Origin: Thermoanaerobaculales bacterium
Lineage (GTDB): Bacteria; Acidobacteriota; Thermoanaerobaculia; Thermoanaerobaculales; Sulfomarinibacteraceae
Direction of reading: 5' to 3'
Length of the DNA stretch: 35,127 nt
Assembly (NCBI GenBank): GCA_025456145.1
Contig: JALOLD010000033.1
Coordinates: 1 to 35,127, forward strand
The number at the start of each line of letters is the position of its first letter. Positions within the stretch are counted from its first letter, which is position 1. The position numbers and the translations under genes were made by a program. The notes beneath the pieces were generated by a model. It was not told where the DNA came from and searched no databases. It was given only the letters and a program-made list of their open reading frames with translations. This document shows positions 1 through 8,812 of this stretch, one piece after another.

Positions 1-653
1 AGGCGGAGGAGCGCGAGCGGCTCGAGGCCGAGGCGCGGGCCAGGGCCGAGGCGGAGGAGCGCGAGCGGCTCGAGGCCGAAGCGCGGGCCAGGGCCGAGGC
101 GGAGGAGCGGGAGCGGCTCGAGGCCGAGGCGCGGGCCAGGGCCGAGGCGGCCGAGCGCGAGCGGCTCGAGGCCGAGGCGCGGGCCAGGGCCGAGGCGGCC
201 GAGCGCGAGCGTCTCGAGGTCGAGGCGCGGGCCAGGGCCGAGGCGGCCGAGCGCGAGCGGCTCGAGGCCGAAGCGCGGGCCAGGGCCGAGGCCGAGGAGC
301 GTGCGAGGGCCGAGGCCGAGGCGGCAGCCGCCTCGATCGGGCCCGACGAGGACGCCGGCGAGCCCGACGCCTGGCGGCCCGGGGTCGACCGGGGGCTGCC
401 GCTGCCGACCATGACGCTGGCCCGGCTCGCCCTCGACCAGGGCGACCGGCAGCTCGCCGTGGCGACCCTCGAGAGCCTCCTCGAGCTCGACCCGGGGCAC
501 GCCCCGGCCGCCGAGCTGCTCGACGAGCTCCGCCGCGAGGAGGAGCTCGAGCTCGCCGGACGGCTGCGGGCGGCCCGGGCGACCGTCAAGATCGCCGCGT
601 TGCAGGGCTGGCTCGACGCGGTTAGACTGGCCGCGGAGAGGCGGGCCCAGTGA
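1..653 (+). CDS. Partial coiled-coil / TPR-like protein (3' end of gene)
   Basis: The reading frame (codons start at position 3) is open from the window edge to the TGA at 651-653, so the gene begins upstream; the ATG at 411 is internal, not the start. About the first 108 codons are Ala/Glu/Arg/Leu-only 16-residue repeats (AEERERLEAEARARAE type), predicted as a long charged helix or coiled coil. A Pro/Asp/Gly-rich linker follows. Then comes one TPR-like helix pair (roughly codons 136-175, with LALDQGD and LLELDPGHAPA), and a charged C-terminal helix. The stop overlaps the GTG start of the Roadblock gene by 3 nt, suggesting translational coupling. Function is unknown. TPR proteins next to Roadblock proteins often serve as scaffolds, but that is inference. 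The N-terminal domain cannot be seen. Confidence 0.75.
   Translation, partial: AEERERLEAEARARAEAEERERLEAEARARAEAEERERLEAEARARAEAAERERLEAEARARAEAAERERLEVEARARAEAAERERLEAEARARAEAEERARAEAEAAAASIGPDEDAGEPDAWRPGVDRGLPLPTMTLARLALDQGDRQLAVATLESLLELDPGHAPAAELLDELRREEELELAGRLRAARATVKIAALQGWLDAVRLAAERRAQ
3..326 (+). repeat. 48-bp in-frame tandem repeat, six full copies plus a partial one
   Basis: Units start at 3, 51, 99, 147, 195 and 243, with a degenerate seventh from 291. The unit encodes 16 residues of Glu/Ala/Arg/Leu. Copies differ by a few substitutions (for example GAG/GCC alternation at the second or third codon, and Leu-Glu-Val in copy 5), so the array is old enough to have diverged slightly but still keeps exact 48-bp spacing. 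It continues to the window edge, so the true copy number is unknown. Confidence 0.95.
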
Positions 654-1003
654 ACTTCGACGATGTCGTCAACGAGCTGGTCGAGCGGTGCCCGGGCGCC
701 AAGGGCGCCGCGGTCTTCGACCCCGACGGCATCCTCGTCGTCACCGCGCCCAAGAAGCAGAGCCTCGAGGGCCTGAGCGCCGAGTTCGCCTCGGTCGTCA
801 AGAGCCTCGAGCAGGCCGGTCGCGAGTTCGAGCACGGTCGGCTCCAGCAGCTGTCGGTGTTCTCCGACAGCGCGGTGGTGATCCTGACCTCGATCGCGGC
901 GGGCTACTTCCTGATGCTCATCCTGGACCGCCGGGGCCTGATCGGCAAGGCTCGCATGCTGAGCCGGCTGACCAGCGAGCGCCTGTACGCCGATTTCGTC
1001 TGA
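650..1003 (+). CDS. Roadblock/LC7 (MglB-like) domain protein
   Basis: A 117-residue protein that is essentially one Roadblock/LC7 domain: an N-terminal helix (MNFDDVVNELVERCPG), a strand with GAAVFDPDGILVV, a central helix (LSAEFASVVKSL), then strands around SVFSDSAVVILTSIAAGYFLMLIL and a C-terminal helix. Proteins of this fold dimerise and regulate small Ras-like GTPases (MglB with MglA) or act as adaptors. No GTPase gene is visible here. Translation starts at GTG 650, inside the stop of the preceding TPR-like gene, and accB starts 6 nt after the stop, so the three are probably co-transcribed. The partner is unknown; a link with carboxylase regulation is only suggested by position. Confidence 0.82.
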   Translation: MNFDDVVNELVERCPGAKGAAVFDPDGILVVTAPKKQSLEGLSAEFASVVKSLEQAGREFEHGRLQQLSVFSDSAVVILTSIAAGYFLMLILDRRGLIGKARMLSRLTSERLYADFV

Positions 1004-1009
1004 AGGACC

Positions 1010-1495
<486 letters not shown>

Positions 1496-1512
1496 CGGGC
1501 CGCGGTCGGGCC

Positions 1513-2859
<1,347 letters not shown>

Positions 2860-2871
2860 CCGGGCGGGATC

Positions 2872-2945
2872 CTCAGTTTTTAGTGTTTGACCTCGAGCTT
2901 TGTCGCAATTCGTAATTCATAATTAAGAAATCATAATCGAACCTC
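2872..2945. other. AT-rich intergenic patch with AATT-type short repeats
   Basis: Between accC and aroK lies a patch strikingly AT-rich for this genome. It contains near-repeats of AATTCGT, AATTCAT and AATTAAG spaced 7-9 nt, preceded by a TTTTTAG run. It is neither a convincing terminator nor a clear promoter. It could be a degenerate interspersed repeat or a promoter-proximal AT element. Confidence 0.45.
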
Positions 2946-2983
2946 GCTCGATCCCGAGATTCGGCATCGCCGTGACCCGGTGA

Positions 2984-2989
2984 TACCAT
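2984..2989 (+). promoter_or_regulatory. Candidate -10 box of a leaderless promoter for aroK
   Basis: TACCAT lies 6 nt before the GTG start at 2996, so transcription would begin at or next to the start codon. It matches the TAnnnT pattern and position seen before several other genes in this window. No clear -35 box is seen. Confidence 0.4.
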
Positions 2990-2995
2990 GGGAAG

Positions 2996-3514
2996 GTGCG
3001 CACCATCTACCTCGTGGGCTTCATGGGCGCCGGCAAGAGCGCGATCGGCGCGGCGCTCGCGGCACGGCTCGGGCGGTCCTTCGTCGACCTCGACGGAGCG
3101 GTCGAGAGGCGTCTCGGCATGACCGTCGGCGAGATCTTCTCGGGACCCGGCGAGACCGTCTTCAGAGCCGCGGAGACCGCCGAGCTCGAGCGGATCGCCG
3201 CCTCCGACGACCTCGTGGTCGCCACCGGAGGGGGGGCCTTCGCCGCCTCCGAGAACCGTGCGCTCATCGAGGGCTCGGGCGGGGTCTCGGTCTTTCTCGA
3301 CCCGCCCTGGGAGGTCATCGCCCGCCGTCTCGAAGGGGTCGCGGACGATCGACCCAGGTGGGTCGACGCCGGCCACGCCCGCCGCCTCCTCGAGGACCGC
3401 CGACCGGCCTATCTCGCGGCGAGGATCCACCTCGCCCTCTCGGGCGGCGAAACCCCCGAGGAGGTCGCCGACCTCGTGACGGGCGCGCTGGCGGAGACCG
3501 CGTGCGTTTCCTGA
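2996..3514 (+). CDS. aroK: Shikimate kinase
   Basis: Phosphorylates shikimate with ATP in aromatic amino-acid biosynthesis. The 172 residues match the family size. Walker A is G8-FMGAGK-S15. Shikimate-binding residues are at the expected places: D33 in VDLDGAVERR, R57 in the GETVFR segment, and the G78-G79-G80 loop. The lid arginine is R119 in DRPRW, and R135/R136 sit in the C-terminal EDRRPAY motif. The GTG at 2996 is the only start that keeps the P-loop at its normal distance from the N-terminus; the ATG at 2988 is out of frame. The 3' end overlaps the next gene by 13 nt. Confidence 0.95.
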   Translation: MRTIYLVGFMGAGKSAIGAALAARLGRSFVDLDGAVERRLGMTVGEIFSGPGETVFRAAETAELERIAASDDLVVATGGGAFAASENRALIEGSGGVSVFLDPPWEVIARRLEGVADDRPRWVDAGHARRLLEDRRPAYLAARIHLALSGGETPEEVADLVTGALAETACVS

Positions 3515-4257
3515 TCCTGTCCGACGTCCACGCCAACTGGGACGCGCTCCAGGCGGTGCTCAGGCACGTCCGGCGCAAGCGCTACGACCGGGTGGTGTTC
3601 CTCGGCGACGCCGTCGGCTATGGCGCCTCGCCCAACGCGGTGGTCGGCTGGCTGCAGGGGCTCGGGCCGGGCGCCATCGTGGTCCGCGGCAACCACGACC
3701 GGGTGTGCTCGGGCCTCGAGGACGCCGCGTCGTTCAACCGCTTCGCGCGCGAGGCCTCGGGATGGACCCTCGACCGGCTCGACGACCGCAACCTCGACTT
3801 TCTCCGGGGGCTTCCCGAGGGACCGGTCGAGATCAGCCCCCGCGCGGCCGCCTGCCACGGCTCGACCTTCGACGAGGACGCCTACATCTTCTCGGTCTAC
3901 GACGCCCAGCAGGCCTTCGAGTCGCTGCCCCACGACGTCGTCTTCTTCGGCCACACCCACGTGCCGACCCTGTTCTCGCTCCAGCTCGAGAACGGCCGGA
4001 CGACCCTCCGTGCCCGTCTGCTCAGCGGCAGCCGGACGGTCCTCAAGCTCGAGCCCGAGACCCGCTATCTCATCAACCCGGGCTCGGTCGGCCAACCGCG
4101 GGACCGCGACCCCAGGGCGGCCTATGCCCTCTACGACGAGGACGGCGGCAAGGTCTACCTCTACCGCGTGCCCTACCGGGCCGCCGAGGCGCGCCGCAGG
4201 ATCCTCCAAGCCGGGCTGCCCTCGGTGCTCGGCGACCGGTTGCTCCACGGTGCCTGA
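3502..4257 (+). CDS. Calcineurin-like metallophosphoesterase (YfcE/MJ0936-type)
   Basis: A 251-residue cytoplasmic phosphodiesterase-type protein with the complete two-metal site: D8 and H10 (SDVHAN), D36 (FLGDAVGYG), N64-H65 (RGNHD), a histidine in AACHGST, and the C-terminal GHTHVP. The sequence ends with INPGSVGQPRD, typical of this subfamily. The substrate is not predictable; relatives hydrolyse phosphodiesters in vitro. Translation starts at GTG 3502, inside the aroK 3' end, with GGAG at 3492-3495 as a plausible ribosome site. Its own stop overlaps the GTG of the next gene by 8 nt, so aroK, this gene and the fusion gene are probably one operon. Confidence 0.9.
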   Translation: MRFLILSDVHANWDALQAVLRHVRRKRYDRVVFLGDAVGYGASPNAVVGWLQGLGPGAIVVRGNHDRVCSGLEDAASFNRFAREASGWTLDRLDDRNLDFLRGLPEGPVEISPRAAACHGSTFDEDAYIFSVYDAQQAFESLPHDVVFFGHTHVPTLFSLQLENGRTTLRARLLSGSRTVLKLEPETRYLINPGSVGQPRDRDPRAAYALYDEDGGKVYLYRVPYRAAEARRRILQAGLPSVLGDRLLHGA

Positions 4258-6670
4258 GGCGACCGCCCGGCGGCGGCGCGCCCTCGCGGTGGCCGGGCTT
4301 CTCGGTCTGGCCCTGGCGGTTCCCACGGCGGCGCACGACCCGAGCTCGGTCGAGGCTCGGGTCGAGTACCTGCTGCGCCGGATGGACGCAGGGGTCATGC
4401 CGACACCGATGCTCATCGCCATGCTCCGCGACCCCTACCCGGAGACCCGGGTGCTGGCGCTTCGCGCGGTCGCCGCGAGCGCCGACCCGGGCCAGGCCGC
4501 GCTGCTCCGCGAGTACCTGCGCGACCCCGACCTCCGCGTCCGCTACCAGGTCATGATCGCCGCCGGACGCCTCGGGGCGGCCGGCCGCGATCTCGCCGTG
4601 CGCGGTCTCGGCGATGCCATCCCGAGGGTCCGTCAGGCCGCGGCCTGGGCCGCCGCCGCCGGCGGCCCCGACGCCCTCCCGCCGCTGCTCGCCGCGATCG
4701 ATCGCGAGACCGACCCCGGGGTCCGGGCGACCGCCCTGGCCAACCTCTGGCGGTTCGACGACCCGGCCTGGATCGGCCCCGCCGCCGCGGCGGCCGCCGC
4801 CGCCGACCCGCAGCTCCGCCGCGCCGCCGCCTACTCCCTGGCCCGAAGCACCAGCCCCGAGGCGCGGCCGGCGCTGCGCCGGCTCGCGTCCGACCCGGAG
4901 CCGGCGATTCGCGCCACCGCGGTCAACGGGCTCGGCCGGCTGGTCCTGAGCCGTGAGGACGTCGAGCTCCTCGGCCGCGCCCTCGGCGACGCCGACCGAC
5001 GGGTGCCCACCGCCGCCTGCGCCGCCCTCGCGGCCCAGCCCGTCCCCGCGCTTCCGGCGGACGCGGCGGCGGCGGTCGCGGCGCTCTGGCGACCGACCGA
5101 GCCGCAGCTCGCGGTCGCGGCGATCCGGGCCGCCGGCGCGCGGCGCGAGATCGGCGACGACGCGGTGCTGCTCGAGATCGCGGAGCAGGAGACCCCGTGG
5201 CTCGCGGCCGAGGCGATGGCCGCCCTGGTGCGCCGCGGCGGCGCCGGCGCGGAGGAGCTCGCCCGCCGATGGCGGACGAGCGGCGACCTCTGGCGGCGAC
5301 GCGCGGTGGCCGCGGTCGCGCCGGCGCTCGGCGCGACCTGGGAGCGGTCCGCCGCCCGCGACCCCGAGGCCGCGGTCCGGCTGGCCTGGCTCGAGCCTCT
5401 CGACGCGGGGCTGATCGCCGGTCGCCTCGACGAGCTCCGGCGGTTGGTGGCCTCCGATCCCGATCCGGCGGTGCGCACCGTGGCCCTCAACCACCTCGTC
5501 GAGGCCGGGGCGGCGGGGGGCATCGACGAGCTCGTCGGCCTCGCCCGGCGGTGGTCCGACGATCCGCTGCCCGACGCGCGAGCCGCGGCGCTGGTCGCCG
5601 CTCTGACCCTGGCCGGGGACGACGAGCAGCGCTCGGGGGTCCTCGAGCGGGCCGCAGCCGACCGTGACCCGGCAGTGGGGATCATGGTCGTCAACGCGGC
5701 GCGCGGCCTCGGCCTGCCGGCCCGCTCGGTCGAGCGCGAGCCGCGCCACGACAGCGCCTGGTACACCGACCTCGTCGGCTGGCTGCTCGAGCCGCGCTGG
5801 CTCGATGTCGTCACCGACCGCGGGACCTTCCGGGTGCGGCTCGAGACGATCGAGGCGCCGATCGCGGCGCGCGAGATCTTCGAGCTCGCCGAGGCCGGGT
5901 TCTACGACGGCCTGACCTTCCACCGGGTGGTGCCGAGCTTCGTCGTCCAGGGCGGCGACCCGCGCGGCGACGGCTGGGGCGGGTCCGGCGCCATCCTGCC
6001 CGACGAGCCCGCCTTCACCCCGTTCGACGCCGGTCGGGTCGGCCTCGCGACCTCGGGGCCGAACACCGGGTCGAGCCAGCTCTTCGTGACGCTGATGCCG
6101 GCCGACCACCTGGTCGGCCACTACACGAACCTCGGCGAGGTGGTGGCCGGGCGCGAGGTGCTCACCCGGCTCCAGGTCGGCGACCGGATCCGCCGGGTCG
6201 AGACCTCCTCGGGGGTCGAGCCGCCGCCGCCGACGCCGGTGCTGCTCGGCGAGCTCGGGTGGCCCGAGCTGGCCGCGCTCGCGGGCTGGGACGAAGAGCG
6301 CCTCGCCTACCTGCCGGAGGCCGGGGCGGTCGCCCGGCTCCGCGGCGCGCTCGGCGCCTATCGGATCGTCGCGGTGCTCGGCAGCTGGTGCAGCGACTCG
6401 CAGCGCGAGGTCCCGCGGCTGGTCCGGGTTCTCGAGGAGGTCGACAGCGACGCTTTCGACCTTCTCCTCATCGGGGTCGACCGGACGCGCCGGGTCGACG
6501 ACCCGGTGCTCGCGGCGGCGGCGGGGGTCGAGCGGACGGTCGACAAGGTGCCGACGATTGTCGTGCTCGATGCCGAGGGGCACGAGCTCGGCCGGATCGT
6601 CGAGACCGCCGAGCGGCCGATCGAGCAGCTGCTGGTCGAGCTCATCGCCCCGGCCGAAGGGTGGGATTGA
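4250..6670 (+). CDS. Exported HEAT-repeat / cyclophilin / thioredoxin-like fusion protein
   Basis: An 806-residue protein with three recognisable parts. Residues 1 to about 29 form a signal peptide (Arg-rich, then AVAGLLGLALAV and PTAAHD). About 35-500 is a chain of Ala/Leu-rich HEAT-like helical repeats (patterns such as DPDLRVRYQVMIAAGRLG). About 518-665 is a cyclophilin-type peptidyl-prolyl isomerase with FYDGLTFHRVVPSFVVQGGDP, GSSQLFVTL and a C-terminal NLGEVVAG. About 703-806 is a thioredoxin-like domain with WCSDSQREVP, in which C714 is followed by Ser at the second cysteine position, then a cis-Pro region (KVPTIVVLD). It is likely a periplasmic folding or protein-quality factor. GTG at 4250 is chosen because it puts the signal peptide at the N-terminus. 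The combination of domains is unusual. Confidence 0.85.
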   Translation: MPEATARRRRALAVAGLLGLALAVPTAAHDPSSVEARVEYLLRRMDAGVMPTPMLIAMLRDPYPETRVLALRAVAASADPGQAALLREYLRDPDLRVRYQVMIAAGRLGAAGRDLAVRGLGDAIPRVRQAAAWAAAAGGPDALPPLLAAIDRETDPGVRATALANLWRFDDPAWIGPAAAAAAAADPQLRRAAAYSLARSTSPEARPALRRLASDPEPAIRATAVNGLGRLVLSREDVELLGRALGDADRRVPTAACAALAAQPVPALPADAAAAVAALWRPTEPQLAVAAIRAAGARREIGDDAVLLEIAEQETPWLAAEAMAALVRRGGAGAEELARRWRTSGDLWRRRAVAAVAPALGATWERSAARDPEAAVRLAWLEPLDAGLIAGRLDELRRLVASDPDPAVRTVALNHLVEAGAAGGIDELVGLARRWSDDPLPDARAAALVAALTLAGDDEQRSGVLERAAADRDPAVGIMVVNAARGLGLPARSVEREPRHDSAWYTDLVGWLLEPRWLDVVTDRGTFRVRLETIEAPIAAREIFELAEAGFYDGLTFHRVVPSFVVQGGDPRGDGWGGSGAILPDEPAFTPFDAGRVGLATSGPNTGSSQLFVTLMPADHLVGHYTNLGEVVAGREVLTRLQVGDRIRRVETSSGVEPPPPTPVLLGELGWPELAALAGWDEERLAYLPEAGAVARLRGALGAYRIVAVLGSWCSDSQREVPRLVRVLEEVDSDAFDLLLIGVDRTRRVDDPVLAAAAGVERTVDKVPTIVVLDAEGHELGRIVETAERPIEQLLVELIAPAEGWD

Positions 6671-6751
6671 CCGCGGCATCCTGACGCTGCCTGCGCCGAC
6701 GAGAGGTGAGTCCACCGCCCAGGCCATCGACTCGACCGGAACTGCGGCGGC

Positions 6752-6784
6752 TACAATCCCCGGGGACATCGACCGACAAAGGAG
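6752..6784 (+). promoter_or_regulatory. Promoter -10 and Shine-Dalgarno for the 2-hydroxyacid dehydrogenase
   Basis: TACAAT at 6752-6757 with a weak TCGACT at 6727-6732 (19-nt spacer), and a strong AAAGGAG at 6778-6784, 6 nt before the ATG. This is a conventional leadered start, in contrast to the leaderless ones elsewhere in the window. Confidence 0.55.
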
Positions 6785-6790
6785 CGATCC

Positions 6791-7747
6791 ATGCAGCGCC
6801 ACATCGCGGTCACGTCGAAGCTGCCGGGACGGGCGGTCGCCATGCTCGAGGAGGCGCACGCGGTCCGCGTCCACGCCGGCGATCCGATCACCGACGAGGA
6901 TCGGCTGATCGGCTTCGTCGGGGAGGCCGATGCGGTCCTCACCCTGCTCCAGAACCCGGTGACCGATCGCGTCCTCGCGGCCTGCCCGCGGCTCAGGGTG
7001 GTCGGCAACTGCGCGGTCGGCTTCGACAACGTCGACCTCGTCTCGGCACGTCGTCGCGGCATCTGGGTGACCAACACCCCCGACGTCCTGACCGAGGCGA
7101 CCGCCGACCTGACCTGGGCGCTCATCCTCGCCGTGACCCGGCGGCTCGGCGAGGGCGAGCGGCTGCTCCGCGGTGGCGGCTTCCACGGCTGGGCCCTCGA
7201 GATGCTCCTCGGCTCGGCGATCCAGGGTCGCCAGCTCGGCGTCGTCGGCTTCGGCCGGATCGGCCGGGCGGTGGCCCGCCGGGCCGCGGCCTTCGGGATG
7301 ACCGTGGCCTACACCGACACCGCCGAGCTGACCGCGCCCGATCCGCCGGCGATGTTCCTGACCCTCGACGAGCTGCTCGCCACCAGCCACGTGGTGTCGC
7401 TGCACGCGCCGCTCGACGACGCGACCCGCCACCTGCTCGACGAGCGCCGTCTTCGGCTGATGCCGAAGGGGTCGTTTGTCGTCAACACCGCGCGCGGCCC
7501 GCTGATCGACGAGGCGGCGCTGGTGCGGGTCCTCGCCGACCGCCACCTCGGAGGCGCCGGGCTCGACGTCTTCGAGCGCGAGCCCGAGGTCCACCCCGGT
7601 CTGCTCGAGCGCGACGACGTCGTCCTCCTGCCGCACATCGGCTCGGCGACGGTCGAGACCCGCGCCGCCATGGCCGAGCTCGCCGCCGCCAACATCCTCG
7701 CCGTCCTCGCCGGCCGCGAACCGCCGACGCCCGTCGTCCGTCCCTGA
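6791..7747 (+). CDS. D-isomer-specific 2-hydroxyacid dehydrogenase (glyoxylate/hydroxypyruvate reductase-like)
   Basis: NAD(P)-dependent reduction of a 2-oxoacid. The 318 residues fit the family. The Rossmann motif is G153-F-G155-R-I-G158. The catalytic triad is visible: R235 (NTARGPLID), E264 (DVFEREP) and H282 (LPHIGSA). The early VGNCAVGFDNVDL segment resembles glyoxylate/hydroxypyruvate reductases (GyaR/GhrB) and lacks the ACT domain of SerA, so it is not a full phosphoglycerate dehydrogenase. The substrate cannot be fixed from sequence alone. It starts 120 nt after the fusion gene with its own promoter and ribosome site. A palindromic repeat element follows the stop. Confidence 0.9.
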   Translation: MQRHIAVTSKLPGRAVAMLEEAHAVRVHAGDPITDEDRLIGFVGEADAVLTLLQNPVTDRVLAACPRLRVVGNCAVGFDNVDLVSARRRGIWVTNTPDVLTEATADLTWALILAVTRRLGEGERLLRGGGFHGWALEMLLGSAIQGRQLGVVGFGRIGRAVARRAAAFGMTVAYTDTAELTAPDPPAMFLTLDELLATSHVVSLHAPLDDATRHLLDERRLRLMPKGSFVVNTARGPLIDEAALVRVLADRHLGGAGLDVFEREPEVHPGLLERDDVVLLPHIGSATVETRAAMAELAAANILAVLAGREPPTPVVRP

Positions 7748-7770
7748 CGGTCGAGGCTCGCCGACATTCC

Positions 7771-7890
7771 GTCGCAACCACCAAGGCACGAAGACACGAA
7801 GGAGTCACGAAGACCGCCGATCAATCGGCCGGAGGCCGAGCCCCCCTGCTTCGCGGTTTCTTCCTGTTCGTGATGTCGTGGTGGTTTCTG
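7771..7890. repeat. Interspersed nested palindromic element, copy 1 (degenerate right arm)
   Basis: The left arm begins GTCGCAACCACCAAGGCACG and continues as short CACGAAG-type units. The right arm, ending near GTCGTGGTGGTTTC, is its imperfect reverse complement. Between them is a small hairpin, GCCGAT-CA-ATCGGC (7816-7829). It fills the gap between two convergent genes. See also copies at 24538, 26261 and 28678. Confidence 0.85.
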
Positions 7891-7898
7891 AATCGGCC

Positions 7899-8699
7899 TC
7901 AAGGCCGCGCGAGTCCGATGATCATCCGGGCGACGGCGTCGGGGGCCTCGAGGGGGAGGAGGTGGCCGCGGTCGGGGACGATGTCGAGGGTGGCGCCGGG
8001 GATCGCCGCCGCGATCTCGTCGGCATAACCGCGGAAGCCCGGCAGCTCGTGCTCTCCGACCATGACGACGGTCGGGGCGGTGATCTCGGCGAGGCGCTCG
8101 GGCACGGTCCAACCGCGTTCGACCCGGTCGCGCTCGGCCGCGAGGAACTCGGCGCCCGGGAAGTCGCGGACGATCGCCAGGGTCGCCTCGCGCACCCCCG
8201 GCCTGGTGAAGGAGCGGGCGAACAGGGGTCCCGAGAGCCACGGCCCCGCCATGGCGGCGGCGACCCCCGCCGAGCGGATGGTCCGGGCAACCTCGCGGAG
8301 GTTGTCCATGAAGATCGGCTCGAACGGCCGGTCGGGCAGGGTGGTCGAGATCAGAGCGAGGGCGGCGACCCGCTCGGGGTGGGTGAGCGCCGCCTCGAGC
8401 GCGACTCCGCCGCCGAAGCTGAAGCCCGCGATGGCGGCTCGCTCGATGCCGAGGTGGTCGAGCAGGGCGATCAGATCGCCCGCGTGGTGCGACACGTGGT
8501 AGCCGCGGTCCGGCCGGCTGCTCAGCCCGTGGCCGCGCAGGTCGGGCCGGACGACGCGACATCCGGCGTCGAGCAGGGCGGGGAGGACCGGTCGCCAGAC
8601 CCGACGGTCGAAGGTGTGGCCGTGGAGGAGCGCGACGGTCGCGCCGTCGCCCTGGTCCGAGTACGAGATCGTGACCTCTGGTCGGCTGAGCTCCGCCAT
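7899..8699 (-). CDS. Alpha/beta-hydrolase
   Basis: A 266-residue alpha/beta-hydrolase fold protein. The oxyanion segment is H26-G27 in LLHGHTFD. The nucleophile is S94 in GFSFGG, and the catalytic histidine is H246 in DRGHLLPLEAP. The acid is less clear: the usual Asp after strand 6 lies in VGEHELPG, where Glu would have to serve. PDLRGHGLSSRP is the standard strand-4 motif. No signal peptide, so cytoplasmic. Related to 3-oxoadipate enol-lactonase or haloperoxidase-like hydrolases, but the substrate is unknown. The ATG at 8699 is preceded by GGAGG (8706-8710). It is transcribed divergently from mrp. Confidence 0.88.
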   Translation of the reverse strand: MAELSRPEVTISYSDQGDGATVALLHGHTFDRRVWRPVLPALLDAGCRVVRPDLRGHGLSSRPDRGYHVSHHAGDLIALLDHLGIERAAIAGFSFGGGVALEAALTHPERVAALALISTTLPDRPFEPIFMDNLREVARTIRSAGVAAAMAGPWLSGPLFARSFTRPGVREATLAIVRDFPGAEFLAAERDRVERGWTVPERLAEITAPTVVMVGEHELPGFRGYADEIAAAIPGATLDIVPDRGHLLPLEAPDAVARMIIGLARP

Positions 8700-8812
8700 C
8701 GATGAACCTCCGCGGCCGCGGCCGGGCCGATTGTACCGGCACCGCCGGCGGCGGGAATGGGCTACACTCGGTGGTCGTTGCCCCGGGGCGACGGAGCCGA
8801 CAAGGAGCGTTC
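8700..8812. promoter_or_regulatory. Divergent promoter region between the hydrolase and mrp
   Basis: Minus strand: TACAAT (8735 down to 8730) and GGAGG drive the hydrolase. Plus strand: GCTACACT, with -10 TACACT at 8763-8768, and AAGGAG at 8802-8807, 5 nt before the mrp ATG. Both leaders carry ribosome sites. No clear -35 boxes or operator are seen. Confidence 0.5.

Noticed and set aside
3..326. CRISPR array from the regular 48-bp spacing
   Set aside because: The units are contiguous with no unique spacers, and they are coding and in frame (Glu/Ala/Arg helix).
411..653. Separate 80-residue gene starting at ATG 411
   Set aside because: The same frame is open without a stop to the window edge and the repeats are in frame with it, so 411 is an internal Met of a larger gene.
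2873..3430. 185-residue minus-strand frame opposite aroK
   Set aside because: A shadow of aroK that extends into the AT-rich patch; no supporting motif.
4073..7789. 1238-residue minus-strand open frame
   Set aside because: It is a shadow opposite the fusion and dehydrogenase genes; long antisense frames are expected at this GC. It lacks any recognisable domain, and the plus-strand genes show clear family motifs.
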